Assembly: GCA_023374025.1 (NCBI GenBank) | Contig: SIJG01000046.1 | Coordinates: forward strand, 795,134-859,133 | Direction of reading: 5' to 3' | DNA from: Heterodera schachtii | Lineage: Eukaryota; Nematoda; Chromadorea; Rhabditida; Heteroderidae | DNA: 64,000 nt | Shown here: one piece after another, positions 25,518-36,481 of the stretch | Layout: each line of letters starts with the position of its first letter | Numbering within the stretch: the stretch's first letter is position 1 | Program-made: the position numbers and the translations under genes | Notes under the pieces: generated by a model | Databases searched by the model: none | What the model was told of the DNA's origin: nothing | What the model saw: the letters and a program-made list of their open reading frames with translations, nothing else

Positions 25518-28001
25518 AATTTTCAAAACATAATTTAAATATAACAAGCTAAAACAATTTTAACGAACAAAATTTAACTAATTCAAAACGAAAATATTAA
25601 TTTCAATTAAATATTAGTTTTTCGGTGCTTATTTAAATATTCAACATAAAAATAATGTAATAATTTCAATGAACTTAATAAAATTATTTCAAAACCAATC
25701 TCAATTTAAATTAAATTAAAAACTTTTTAAAAAGCTAAATTAATAAAACTGGAAAACTTAATTAAATAAAAAATAAAAATAAAAAACTAAATTATCTTTT
25801 AGTAATGGTTATATTTTTTACAAAAACTTTTGGCAATTTTTCTTTAAAATAAGTTTATATAAAAATAATCAAACAAATTGTCAAAAAATATTAGTTTGAA
25901 GATATTCTAAGTTCAATTTTATTTCTTATATAATTTTTTTTGAGTTTTTGAACCTATACTAGAGAATGGGCTTTGACGCTTAAAATTACAATGATTATTA
26001 TATAATGCTTAAAAGTCATTTCAAAAACTCCAAAATTTGTGCTTAAATATTAAAGGATAGAAATAAAAAACTTTTTTAAATAATGTTTGAAAATTATAAT
26101 ATTTAAATAAAGGAAATAAATGCTTAAATAATAATGTAAATCAGTCAGTTGAAAATCATTAAAAATTTATTCTAAATTTGAAAAAATAAAATCTTCTGAT
26201 TGTGATTTCAGACAAACACAAAAATCTACCATATTGACTTGATTGTTTCTCCATATTATATTTTTAGTTTAAAAAAAATTATTCAAATCAATGTAAAATA
26301 TATATTAAAGAAAATTATTATTCAAATTTTTATTGGATAATTAAGGTAATTAATAAGGGATGATAAAATAGATACAAAAAAAAGAGTTCATAATTTCAAT
26401 AAAACGTTAACTCTATAATATTTAACTTAATTAATTAGTATAATTTTTCAGTAATTAGCCAATCTAAATAATTGGTATCAATAAATAGTTTGCACCAAAT
26501 CTCAGTTGCTTTTTTTGAGTTTTCTATATTTCTACTTAATTATAGAATTTACTATGGTTATTTTTAAAATTAGTGAAAATTAAAAAATTCTTTCAAAAAA
26601 CTTTCAACCTGAAATTAATTAAGCAGTTAAATAATTGCATACAAAAATAAACAATTTATTTATTAAATATTAGATTTTTAAATAAATATATTACTTAAAA
26701 ACAGAGAAAGGAAATGCATATAATAATAATAAATTAATTTATTTATTTGAAATGATCTTCTTTTACTCATTCCTTTTGAATTTTGCCTAATCTACAGCAA
26801 TTAAAATATTGATAGATTATAAATCTTATATTTAAAACCATAAACAGTTAAATATAATCTGACTATGTCATTTATACCTGTAAATATACAGAAAGAATAA
26901 TAATAAATTTATTATGACATGCAAACGCAATAATTAAAGTTAATTTTGAACAGATTTCAATGGTTTTTATTTTATTGAAAAACTTTATGATCTCTATTTT
27001 GCCCTTTAATGAATTCAAGAGCGAGGTCAAGAGAATATTAATTTTTTATTATTTTTAATAAATATTTAAGAAAAACACTTTCGAACTTCTTAATTAAAAA
27101 GATAAATGATAAAAATGAATGATAACAGCCAATGAGAGCACCCAAAGAGATTTGAATTGAGCATTTTCTTGACACGAAAATTTCTGAGCCAAAATCAAAT
27201 TAAAGCCATAATCCAAAAACGCGATACCTTTTTCAAATTTTCTTTATTAGTTCAAATCAATTAAAACTTTTTTTAATTCAATAATTAATTTTTGATGCTT
27301 TTATCTAACAATTTTTCTTAAAGTACAATATTCTATTTATAGTTATCTGCGATCAAAAATAATACGTATATAAAACTTACCAAAGTGTTTTAAATTAATA
27401 ATTTTTTGAATTGAATAGTGGCATTATAAAATAAATTATAAATGGTTTTTTATTAACATTTTCTTTTTTTATGTTTTTGCTAATAAAAGTGAGAATTTAT
27501 GTACATATTTTGGACCTTTCAAATTTTTACGTAAATATTTAGAAAATTTTTTGGATTTTTATGGTAATTTCTATAAATAGCACCAAAAATTCCAAATTTA
27601 GCAATTTTTCGAATATATTTTGATTTTTTACATATTTTGAGAATAATGAAAATTTTACCTTGTAAAAAATCTTTTTTTTTTTGAAAAAGTAACCTTAAAA
27701 TATCGGTTTTTTTTTTTCCAATAAATATATAACAAAAATTAATTTATAAAAAACGAAAAATTTATATATTGAATTTTTAATTTAAAAATATATGTTGAAT
27801 ATATTTAAATACTGCATAAAACTTAACAACATTGATTTTGTAACAGAAATGCTGATTTAATACCATAATAAACCTAATAAAACTAACGAAAATTATTTAA
27901 AAATATTCTATTTTCTTTAAAACTATAGCATTAGTAATAGTTGAATAAATAATTCTTGATCTTTGATCATATAATAATAATTCGAAGCGCAAAAGTTATA
28001 T

Positions 28002-28009
28002 GTAGATAC
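28002..28009 (+). repeat. hAT target-site duplication, left
   Basis: GTAGATAC, repeated exactly at 44172-44179. The 8-bp length is the hallmark of hAT transposition. Confidence 0.85.
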
Positions 28010-28021
28010 CAGGGGTGGGAC

Positions 28022-28090
28022 AACTTTCGCCTCTCGCTAACTCTCGCCATTTTTGGGACTCTCGCCTCTCGTTTTTTGGGACGAGAGGCG
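28022..28090 (+). repeat. CTCTCGCC sub-terminal repeats, left
   Basis: Five TCTCG-type units (CTCTCGCT, CTCTCGCC, CTCTCGTT and similar) in 70 bp, ending at the BEL insertion point. They correspond to the longer array at the other end, 44025-44155. Confidence 0.7.
28087..28090 (+). repeat. BEL/Pao target-site duplication, left
   Basis: GGCG directly before the LTR. The same four bases follow the other LTR at 43723-43726. A length of 4-6 bp is usual for this superfamily. Confidence 0.75.
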
Positions 28091-28909
28091 TGTCCGATCA
28101 CCACCCGTTGATTGATTGATTGGTTGAGTTGAGCTCCGTTGAGCTGCTTGGAGTTGGCCGAGTGCGCTTGAGTTGAGTGCGGTGCAGGTCGCCGCGGTGG
28201 TGTCGACAAGGCCCGAGGAGTTCGGGCGTTGAAATTTGCCGGGAGGGGAAGCAGGAAGTGGGACGGGAAACTTGTGCCGGGGTCAAACGGGGGGCAAGTG
28301 CAGAGGAAAAATTCACACCAAATTTTATCTCAAACTTGGGTAATTAAACCGAAAAAGTGGACAATGGGCGGACAAATGGGGGAGGAAAATCCGGCCAAAG
28401 GCCACAAATTGAAATGTGAATGCAAATGGCCCTATTGGCTGATCACACAAAAAAATCGCAATTAAAATGGTGAAAATGGGCCAAAATTGGAGGACATGAA
28501 GTTTAGCAGTAACAAGTAAATGTGAGCGAGGGTAATTGGGACAGGACAAATGAGCGCATGGAAATGGGGGGAGGTGCGCATGGAAATGAATTGGCCAGAG
28601 GGGGCCAAAAATGGGACAATTGGGGCGGTGAATGGGGCCGAGGGGTTGGAGCTGTTCAGCTCCCAAATTGTTGTCGATTTGGAGAAATGAAGTGCTGTTT
28701 GTTAAGCACACATTTAAAGGGAACGAAAATGGGGAGAGAATTTTTGGGTGATAAGGAACGGAATTGCGGGGGGGGGGGGAGTGACAGCCGCTGATAAGGC
28801 GGCAATTGCACATCGGACCATTTTTAAATTGAATTGATTTTTGGTTTTTGTCCGATGTGCATTTTGGCACAAATCAAATAATTTGATTTTCGAAACCCGT
28901 GTTTCGACA
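28091..28909 (-). repeat. 3' LTR (819 bp)
   Basis: Bounded by TG...CA with TGTC/GACA inverted tips. It differs from the other LTR by one A/G change near 28463, a small change at 28500-28505 (TTTAGCAG versus TTGGAGCAG) and a shorter G-run (12 versus 16). It includes an inverted repeat GCACATCGGAC/GTCCGATGTGC (28808-28818 and 28850-28860). Open frames inside the LTR on either strand are not convincing genes. Confidence 0.9.
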
Positions 28910-28941
28910 CTCCCGAGCGGCAAAGAAAAGGGGCTCATCCG

Positions 28942-28974
28942 TTCTTCCTTCTTCTCTCTTTCTTCTTCCCTCTT
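28942..28974 (-). promoter_or_regulatory. Candidate polypurine tract
   Basis: An unbroken 33-base run of purines on the minus strand (AAGAGGGAAGAAG, then GAA-type repeats) lies between the envelope stop and the 3' LTR. It is the obvious primer for plus-strand DNA synthesis, but it sits 32 bp from the LTR edge. The bases directly adjacent (CTCGGGAG) are only a weak purine stretch, so the assignment is uncertain. Confidence 0.5.
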
Positions 28975-28994
28975 GGTTCTTTGTTTTGGGCCCA

Positions 28995-31900
28995 TCAGTC
29001 GTCCGCCAGTTTCATCGGTCGCAAGCGTCCGAAGGGCGTGTCCTCTGTTGCGCTGTGCGCTCTCGCTCGTGTTCGGAATGATGCCGTTCCCGTTGTCGTG
29101 TCCAGTCGGATTGGTGGAGTCGATTGCTCTGGCAATTGTCGTCGTTTCCGCCGGATCGGGGTGCTTGGCATCTCCCGCAATGGCATGTCCTCGTGTTGGG
29201 CTTGAATTTGGTGCGTCGTCTGATTCTTCGGTCGAAATCCGATCAGGGTCATGAGTGTGATGCGGATTGGGTTGAGGAAGTATGCAATTAAGCACGGTAG
29301 GATGACGTCTCGGCAAAGTAGGAATGTGGAGTATGCTGAGGCGAGACGTATCCACCATTGGATGGCTTCCTGCAGTCGTTCTTGGAGCCATCTGACGGTC
29401 CATCCTTCGATTCCGCCGGGTAGGGCGCCGAGTGCTTCTGCTCGTTGCGTCGTTTGCTGTTGCAGCTTGTTTTTGAACTCTTCCGAATCTTCGAATTCGT
29501 CGATGTGCGGAAGGCTGGCAAAGTCGGTGTCGTTGTCGAGCTGCCACTGATGGAAGATCAGTGGGTGGAGATCCAAATCGTTGTCTGTTTTGTTGAGGAT
29601 CGTCTCGTAGAGCTCATGGATGACTGTTTGTGCCAGTCGTTGGACATTTCCATTTCTTGAGTCGATTCGCACCCACAAGTTGGGGTTTTGTTGCACTTGC
29701 AGATGATGGTAGCGAAATGGTGAGCAACTTGCGATCTTTGAGATGAGTGAGAGGATGCGCATCTCCGGGTCGAGGAATGCGTCTCTTGTTGCGTTTGGCA
29801 AATGGATTGTGACCGGAATGAACTTGTAGCAGTCCTTTGTTGTCCGGTAGCTGATGTTGGAGAGGGAGATCGGAACGCAGGGAAACACTTCGATTGTTGT
29901 TTCGCTGATCCATCGGGCTTGCAGATTATCGCGCTTGAGGAGTTTCCGTGCCTGAAGCGTTGGGTTGCTGACGCGCACATTGCGCTGGCATTCCTTCAAG
30001 TAGAGCTGCGAGAGTGCCATTGTTGTGGCAAGTTGAGCAGCTGAAAGCTGCGAAGCGAGTTGCTCGGGTTGCACGTTGCGTCTCGCTCTTGTGTGGTTGC
30101 TCATGATGATGTCATATTGCTCTTTTGGAATGCCGAAGTTCTGCTCCGATAGGACGATTTGTCTCCCGTCGCATGCTTGCACTGCATGCGTCTCGGTGAA
30201 GGTCAGTGCCTTTTGTCGGTCTTCCGAGATCCAAAATGCTGTTGTTTGACCGCTGAGCTTGGTGAATTCTCCGTGGATTTCTTCGGCTTCTTGGAAGTCG
30301 CACATGAAGCAGTTGTCGTTTGGACATGCTGAAGTCCAGATGAGTGAACTGTTGTCTTGCAGTTGGCAATACTCGGAGGCGTAATTGCAATGGTCTGCGC
30401 GATGGATTGGTGACAAGAGTTGGAGACTGTGCCATTTGACAAACAGAGTTGCTGGTTGCGCAAAGCAATTTGTTGCTGAGCTGGTTTGCTTCCCTTTGAA
30501 GAGTCCGGTGATTGGTCCGGGGAAATCCACTTGGAGTTGGTCGTTTGTTGCCCAAATGCGATTGTTATCGTCGTGGTGCATTTCCGTTTTGGCGAGTGGG
30601 CATTCTTGCTGATGTGCCATTCGTTGACAGAGTCGTTTGGAGACCAACGGAAATTCTTTGTTGATTTCGACGAACTTATCGCCGACAATGTTTGTGTAAT
30701 AATTTTCCGTCGTCGTTTTGATGGAACAGTGCCATGCCGTTGCGATTGGTTCCGGCCGGTGGATCTTGGTGTACAGCGTGATGGTCAGTGGTGTCCATTG
30801 CGCGGTGAGTGCCGGTGGTGGACGGCAGAATGGCGAGTTTTCCGGGCCTTTCAGTTCCCAGAGAGTGCTGCCGTGATTCGAGCACCAGAAGACGTCGCGT
30901 CCTTCTTCGGTTGTGATTGTGCTCTTGGGCCAGCGAATCAATTTGATTCCTGGACGGGGCCGTTGTTGTTGCCGTAACCGCGATACTGTTGTCGTTCGGT
31001 GGTCCATTGACCATGGCATTGGCGTTGTCGTGGCTGTGCGTGCGGTAGGCCGTGTTGTTGATCTGGTTGGCCAGTTTGTTGTGCGTGTGGTCGTTGTAGC
31101 CGCGGTTGTTGTCGTTGTGCGTGGACGACTTGTGGTTGTTGTGGGTTGGGTCGTTACCCATGGCGGAGTTGTCGATGTCGGCGGATTTGTTGATTGGCTC
31201 AGACTTCGGTTCAGTGCTAGAACCTTGTCTATGTATCGCTGGACGTAAGGGCTGTATTTGGTTGATGCCCGTCGGTCGCGCTCCGTGAAAATGTTGAGGA
31301 AGTTTGAAACATGGCCGCCATGCCACGCTTTGACTTGCGTAATTCGCTTTTGTCGACTTGGTTGTCCTTGTGCTGTGCCGGTGAAGAGTAGGCAAAGCAT
31401 GCTGATCAGCATAAGCGAGCTGATCACTTGTCGACCCTTTGATGGACTTTGTCGAGAGGTGCTTGCTGATGTTGACGGTCCTGGCTCGTGTTCCAAATCC
31501 ATTGGTTCCGGAATGGCTTGTCGGATCCGGTTGGCGATTTGTCTTGCTTCTCCCATTTCTCGATTGAAAACGAAGAAGCCCGCCTTCAATTCTCGGGTGA
31601 TGTCGATCAGGTACTTCTTGTTGTCGATCCATTGCGCATTGTCGTCCTTGGCGACGATCAATGTGATTTCGATGTCTGATCGCAGAAATCGGTGGAGCAT
31701 CGGTGCGATTTGAGCCGCCATGTTGTCGGCAGTTGCTTGGTAGGCGAAGATCATGTGTTTGACCTTTGGTCCCGGGATGAGTCGGAATTCATCTGCTGGG
31801 AAGTGGGTAAACCACTTGGCGTCGTAGAAGAGTGGCTTAAACACTTCTGCCACGTTGTCTCCGATGAGAATGGTTGTGCAGTTGTAGTTCAAGAAGGTCG

Positions 31901-32429
31901 GGTGCTGCACTTTTGCTCGAGCTTTTGTGAGGATTTCCGCCGTTCGGTTGTTGAGTCGCTCGATCCATTCTTCGTAGTCGGTTGGTTGCTCCTTTTCTGG
32001 TACGATTGGTCGAAACTTGACTTGTTTGTGTGCCGGTTGATTGTAGAGTTCGCCGAAGCGATCGCATGAGTTGCGCCAGACATTGATGACCTCTGTCAAG
32101 TGCTGGTCGCGTCCGATTTGTCGTCCTTTGCTGACGACTTGTTGCTGGTGGAACTTTTTGGCGATTTCTTCCGTTACGGCGTTGAGTTGCGTGTAGTTGT
32201 CGTGAGCTGCCCAAATCTCATCAGCTGGCAAGTTCATGTTCCGGGTGAGCCAATTGAGGGTTAGGGCTTGGAAGAAATTGGTCGCGCGGCAGTCGTTGAA
32301 CTCTTCCACTTGGAATCGGTTGCCGGCGATTGATCCGTAAGTTGCCGTTTTCGCGCAGGTTGTGTGAGAGTCGTCGCACGGCTCAAACAGGTTGAATTCG
32401 TTGAACTTGTTCGGCTTGGGGTCGGCCAT
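28995..32429 (-). CDS. env: Envelope-like glycoprotein ORF (1144 aa)
   Basis: Intact ORF in the -1 frame relative to Pol, starting ATG 90 bp after the Pol stop. The frame is also open upstream, into the end of Pol. Residues 1-330 form a soluble-looking domain that I do not recognise. A hydrophobic segment (about 336-353) works as an internal signal or anchor and is followed by RQKR (359-362). A Thr/Pro-rich mucin-like stretch spans 415-480. A Cys-rich ectodomain (515-715) has N-glycosylation sequons. RARR (781-784) is a likely furin-type site. Another ectodomain part (785-1025), a C-terminal membrane segment (about 1031-1062) and a basic tail follow. This layout fits a captured viral fusion glycoprotein. 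Chuvirus-like proteins are known in BEL/Pao elements and are my leading guess; phlebovirus-like is the alternative. Confidence 0.75.
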   Translation of the reverse strand: MADPKPNKFNEFNLFEPCDDSHTTCAKTATYGSIAGNRFQVEEFNDCRATNFFQALTLNWLTRNMNLPADEIWAAHDNYTQLNAVTEEIAKKFHQQQVVSKGRQIGRDQHLTEVINVWRNSCDRFGELYNQPAHKQVKFRPIVPEKEQPTDYEEWIERLNNRTAEILTKARAKVQHPTFLNYNCTTILIGDNVAEVFKPLFYDAKWFTHFPADEFRLIPGPKVKHMIFAYQATADNMAAQIAPMLHRFLRSDIEITLIVAKDDNAQWIDNKKYLIDITRELKAGFFVFNREMGEARQIANRIRQAIPEPMDLEHEPGPSTSASTSRQSPSKGRQVISSLMLISMLCLLFTGTAQGQPSRQKRITQVKAWHGGHVSNFLNIFTERDRRASTKYSPYVQRYIDKVLALNRSLSQSTNPPTSTTPPWVTTQPTTTTSRPRTTTTTAATTTTRTTNWPTRSTTRPTARTATTTPMPWSMDHRTTTVSRLRQQQRPRPGIKLIRWPKSTITTEEGRDVFWCSNHGSTLWELKGPENSPFCRPPPALTAQWTPLTITLYTKIHRPEPIATAWHCSIKTTTENYYTNIVGDKFVEINKEFPLVSKRLCQRMAHQQECPLAKTEMHHDDNNRIWATNDQLQVDFPGPITGLFKGKQTSSATNCFAQPATLFVKWHSLQLLSPIHRADHCNYASEYCQLQDNSSLIWTSACPNDNCFMCDFQEAEEIHGEFTKLSGQTTAFWISEDRQKALTFTETHAVQACDGRQIVLSEQNFGIPKEQYDIIMSNHTRARRNVQPEQLASQLSAAQLATTMALSQLYLKECQRNVRVSNPTLQARKLLKRDNLQARWISETTIEVFPCVPISLSNISYRTTKDCYKFIPVTIHLPNATRDAFLDPEMRILSLISKIASCSPFRYHHLQVQQNPNLWVRIDSRNGNVQRLAQTVIHELYETILNKTDNDLDLHPLIFHQWQLDNDTDFASLPHIDEFEDSEEFKNKLQQQTTQRAEALGALPGGIEGWTVRWLQERLQEAIQWWIRLASAYSTFLLCRDVILPCLIAYFLNPIRITLMTLIGFRPKNQTTHQIQAQHEDMPLREMPSTPIRRKRRQLPEQSTPPIRLDTTTGTASFRTRARAHSATEDTPFGRLRPMKLADD

Positions 32430-32518
32430 TCGGTACTCTTCGATTGTTGGTGCCGATGTTTTTGGTTGCTTTGCGTTGTCGGTGGCCGTTTTTTCTGTTG
32501 TTGGCGTGTCATCGAGCG

Positions 32519-35500
32519 TTATGATTTCCGGTGTTCTTCGGTTGGCACGGCCTGGAGGAAGATCACATCTTCTGGCACCATGTGTGAGTAGTATCCGCCG
32601 TCCACAAAGCGGAACTCGGCGAATGGTCGTTTTCCTCCGTACAGTCGTGAGACGCTGAGTTGAAGGCGATCGGTTTTATGATGAATCATCCATCGCCCTT
32701 GGTCCTCCAGTTCATGGAGCTCTCGGAGAACACGTCCTCTTTGCCATGCTGACGTCCAATTCTCCGGTCCGTAAATGCGTTGAACGTAGCTGAGCAGCGT
32801 TTCGTTTTCCTCTGGCCATTCGTCCCGTGGCCGTTGTCGCTTCTCTTGCATGTCGATAGTCTTTTTTCTACCGATTCGATGTCGTTCAAGCTCTTTGTCC
32901 TTTGCTGATTGCTGCTTTGACTTCGTTGGCTGATCCGTTTTTTCCGCATGCTTCTCTGTTGGATCCGGCTGATCCATCAGATCGTAGTCAAATTGTTGTG
33001 CCAATTCTTGCCATGCCTTGCTGTGTGCTTGTTGATTGGTGGCACGTTGTTCGTCGTTTTGTTGCCTTTCGATTTGTTGACGTTCGGCTTCTCGTTGCTG
33101 TTCTTCCCGTTGTGGCTGCGGCATTTCTCGTTCGTGTTGCTCAGTGCGTAGGTGTCGTTTAGCTTCTTTTTGCGCTTTCTGCACCATTTGTTGTTCGTGT
33201 TCGATTTGCTCATGTTGCGGCGCTTTTCGTACTTCTCTGTTTTCTGCGATGTCCTGAATCGTGGCCTTGCTGCTTCCTTGTTGTTCCGCGATTGCATGGA
33301 ACAATTTTAGCAATCCGGAGTCGTGAAGTTGCTTACGGCGTTTGTGTTGTCCTTGCAGTGGACTTTGTTGTTCTCCGATGGGTCGTAATAGAGCTGAGCG
33401 GCGTTTTGGGATTTTGAAGTCTTCGGGGTTGCGTGGTCGTTGCTCTTCGTCGTCACTGCCGGCTAAGGAGACCGAGTCTTCCATGATTGATGCGATGAGG
33501 CAGTGGACTTGTTGAATTGGTTGCTCTGGAACCTCAGGGCTCAATTCCAAATTGTACAATTGGTTTATTGCCCTATCCCTTAATTTCCCATTGATTTTTA
33601 TCAAAGCACTGCGCGCTCTCCCATCCTTTCCTATTAGGACTTTCTCAACCCTCGCCAAGCTCCACAAGGATCTCGGCATTTGGTCGTCTTCGACGATCAC
33701 GATGTCGCCGTTGTTTGGGGTTTGTAGTCCTGTCGTTGCATTTGGTCGGTCGTGTTCGCGCAGGGAAAGAAGGTAGTCACTTTTCCAAATTTCCCAGAAT
33801 TTGTTCAGCCGAGCATTGACGTGGCGTAATGTTGCCACCATTTTGTCGCGATTTGTCGGGTTTGGCTCATAAGTTGGATCGTTTGTGTCGTCATCGATGA
33901 TTGGGAAGTTGTTGTCTGCCTTGTTGTATGGTATCAGGAAGTTGATTGGTTTTAGCACTTTGATCGGTTCCTGATCCGATTCGAACGTGAGTGGTCGATT
34001 GTTGATGATCGATTCGATTTCGCAGAGCATTGTGCCGAACTCGTCCAATGTGAGAAGGTTTCTGCCGACTGTCCTTCGCAGTGCGTTTTTGGTGATACCG
34101 ACGAGCCTTTCCCAAATGCCACCTTTCCAAGGGGCGTGGGCTGTGTTGAAAATCCAGCTGATTCCGCTTTGAGCCATTTGTTGTTGCATGCCCTCCGGCA
34201 TTAATGTGTCGGTCCAGTTTTCTTTGATGACTTTTGCTCCTGCCACAAAGTTTGTGCCTTGGTCGGACATGATGAGTGATGGTATGCCTCTTCTGGCCGT
34301 GAATCTCCGAAAGGCTCGGAGGAATGCTTCCGCGGAGTAGTCTTCGGCTACTTCCAAATGTAGTGCGCGAATGGCCAAGCAGGTGAAGAGTGCGACGTAG
34401 ACTTTCACCACTTCATTGCCTTGTTTGACTTTGAGTGGACCGAAGTAGTCCACTCCCGACTTGTCGAATGGTCGAGCTTCGCTGACTCTGCTCTTTGGCA
34501 GATCCGGTGCCTCTGGATATGTGTATGGCTTGACTCGTTCTCGACGACATTCGAGACATCCGTGTTGCGGAGAGGTGAGCATTTGTTGAACCATTTTTCG
34601 TCCGCGAGGAATCCAGAATTCTTCTCGCAGCGTTGACAGGAGTATTCTTGGGCCACAGTGTTTGAGCAATTTGTCGTAATGCCGGATGATGAGCTTGGTT
34701 ATCCATGCTTGATGTGGCAGGAAGATTGGGTGTTTGCTGTTGTATGGCAGATCCGGTGCTTCTTTGAGTCTTCCACCGCATCTCCAAATTCCTTCTTGTT
34801 GAAAGAGTCGCAATTCTCTGATTTGGTCGTTTGATGGTGGATGAAGCCGCTGTGCTTCCTTTAAAATCCAATTTTCTGCCTGTTGGAGTTGTGCCACTGT
34901 CAGTGGTTTGTTGCTTTGATGCTCGTCACTGTTTTTGCCGTTTTTGAGTGTGCGAAGTTTTTCGATGAAGCGCATGGTGTGTGCTGCGGTGGCTTTCAGC
35001 CTGTTCCAATTAGAGAACCGCTCGAATTGGATTGATGGTTGAAACTGTTCTTCGACTTGAACAGGTGTTGCCATTTCGACGATTGGTGGCTCTTCCACTT
35101 CGTTGAATTCATCTCCGGGCCGGTAGATGACGTTTGATTTTGGCCATTTGTCTGCTTTCGAAAGCCAAATTGGGCCAAAGCGCCAAAGCAGTGATGATCG
35201 AAGGCATTGAGGATCCGTTCCTCTGGATGCCATGTCCGCTGGGTTTGAGTCGGTTCTGACGTGCCGAACTTGAAAGTTTGCTTCTCGTATCTTTTGTAAT
35301 CGATTTGCCACAAATCGATCTTGACGCTTGTTGTCTCGAAGTCGTTCGACCGAGCATTGACTGTCGGTCCACATGATTACTTGCTGATCGGCGAATTTGA
35401 TTTGAGCTTGGACGAATTTGACTGCTTTGACTCCGAGAGTCAATGCTTGAAGTTCCAGCTTTGGGATTGTGCCGTCGTGCGCGGCCACTATGATTGGTTT

Positions 35501-36481
35501 GACGAGGCTCTTTGCGTAGATGAGATTGCATTCATCCTTTCTGATCGTCGTTTTTGCCTTTTGGTACACGGCAATTCCCATGCCGTATTTGCTGGCGTCG
35601 CAGAAGCAGTGGAACTCCACTGAGTCGATGGCTTGGATGTGCCGTGGAAATTCGATTGTGACGGGTTCGCCTCTGTCCAGCCACTGTGCCATCAATTTGA
35701 GCCAGTCCTTGCAGATGTTTGCTGGCAATTCGTCGTCCCATTTTGGGTTCAAGTTTTGCACTTCTTGGAGAATGAGCTTGGCTGGCAGTAGGACGGGTGA
35801 CATGAGTCCGAGCGGATCATAGACTTTGGCGATTTGCGACAGGATTGTCCGCTTTGTGATTTTGCCTTCGAAGATCGGCAACTTGAAGATGAGCCGATTG
35901 TGCTTTGGTTTCCATCGAATGCCGAGCACTTTGTTGTCTTCGAGGTCCTTTGCCAAGTCGTCTGGTTGCAGCTTTTTCAGCTCTTCGATGTTGCTTCCGT
36001 AGAATTCTCGGAGTTTCATGCCCGCTGCTTCGAAGATTGTTTTGGCTTGCGTCACCAAATCTTGAAGCTTTTCCGTTGGCTTGGCGTCGAACATGATGTT
36101 GTCGACGTACAGATTCTCTTCGATCCGCCTCGCGAGGTCGGAGTCGAATAGCGCGAGGTGCTCCCGTAGTGTGGCATTGAGTAGAAATGGAGACACCGTC
36201 AGGCCGAAACTGACACGGCAGAATCGGTAGATGCGCAATTCGGAGTGGTCGATTGGATTGAGCTCAGCTGTCTCGGGGTTGTTGAGCCAAATGAATCTGC
36301 AGGCATCTCTGTCCACGTATCGGATGCCAAGTTGTAGAAATGCCTTTTCGATGTCTGCCAGGATTACATGTTCCATGCGTCGGAAGCGCAGGAGGATGCC
36401 GGTGAGATCCTTCAGCAGTTGTGGTCCGGTGTGTAAGCAGTCGTTCAAGGATGGTGCTGATGGGCAATTCTTTGGCTTTGC
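32519..36481 (-). pseudogene. pol: Pol: RT (rest), RNase H, integrase and a C-terminal extension
   Basis: Continues in the same frame as Gag after the TAA at 36482-36484. It has no ATG of its own near the start, so it depends on readthrough or is dead. Numbering from 36448: the RT palm has D32 (ADIEKAF) and a YVDN box at 114-117. The A17-type region is at about 170-260 (VYDPLGLMSPV). RNase H has D284, E332, D362 and D405. The integrase zinc finger uses H590, H597, C631 and C634; its catalytic core is D667, D729 and E780. A DUF5641-like domain follows at about 870-970. The last 330 residues are unusual: a Gln/Glu-rich coiled coil (about 1080-1150) and a conserved-looking end (1215-1300). The frame ends at TAA 32519-32521. 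Confidence 0.9.

Larger units (their letters stand above)
20041..28009. other. A-rich repeat-derived DNA, no gene
   Basis: About 8 kb with the plus strand mainly A-rich, the mirror of the preceding block. The switch lies close to 20040. No gene could be supported. A poly-C run (23750-23774) and a less AT-rich patch (24170-24400) interrupt it. The last few hundred bases (27430-27720) are T-rich again. Confidence 0.6.
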
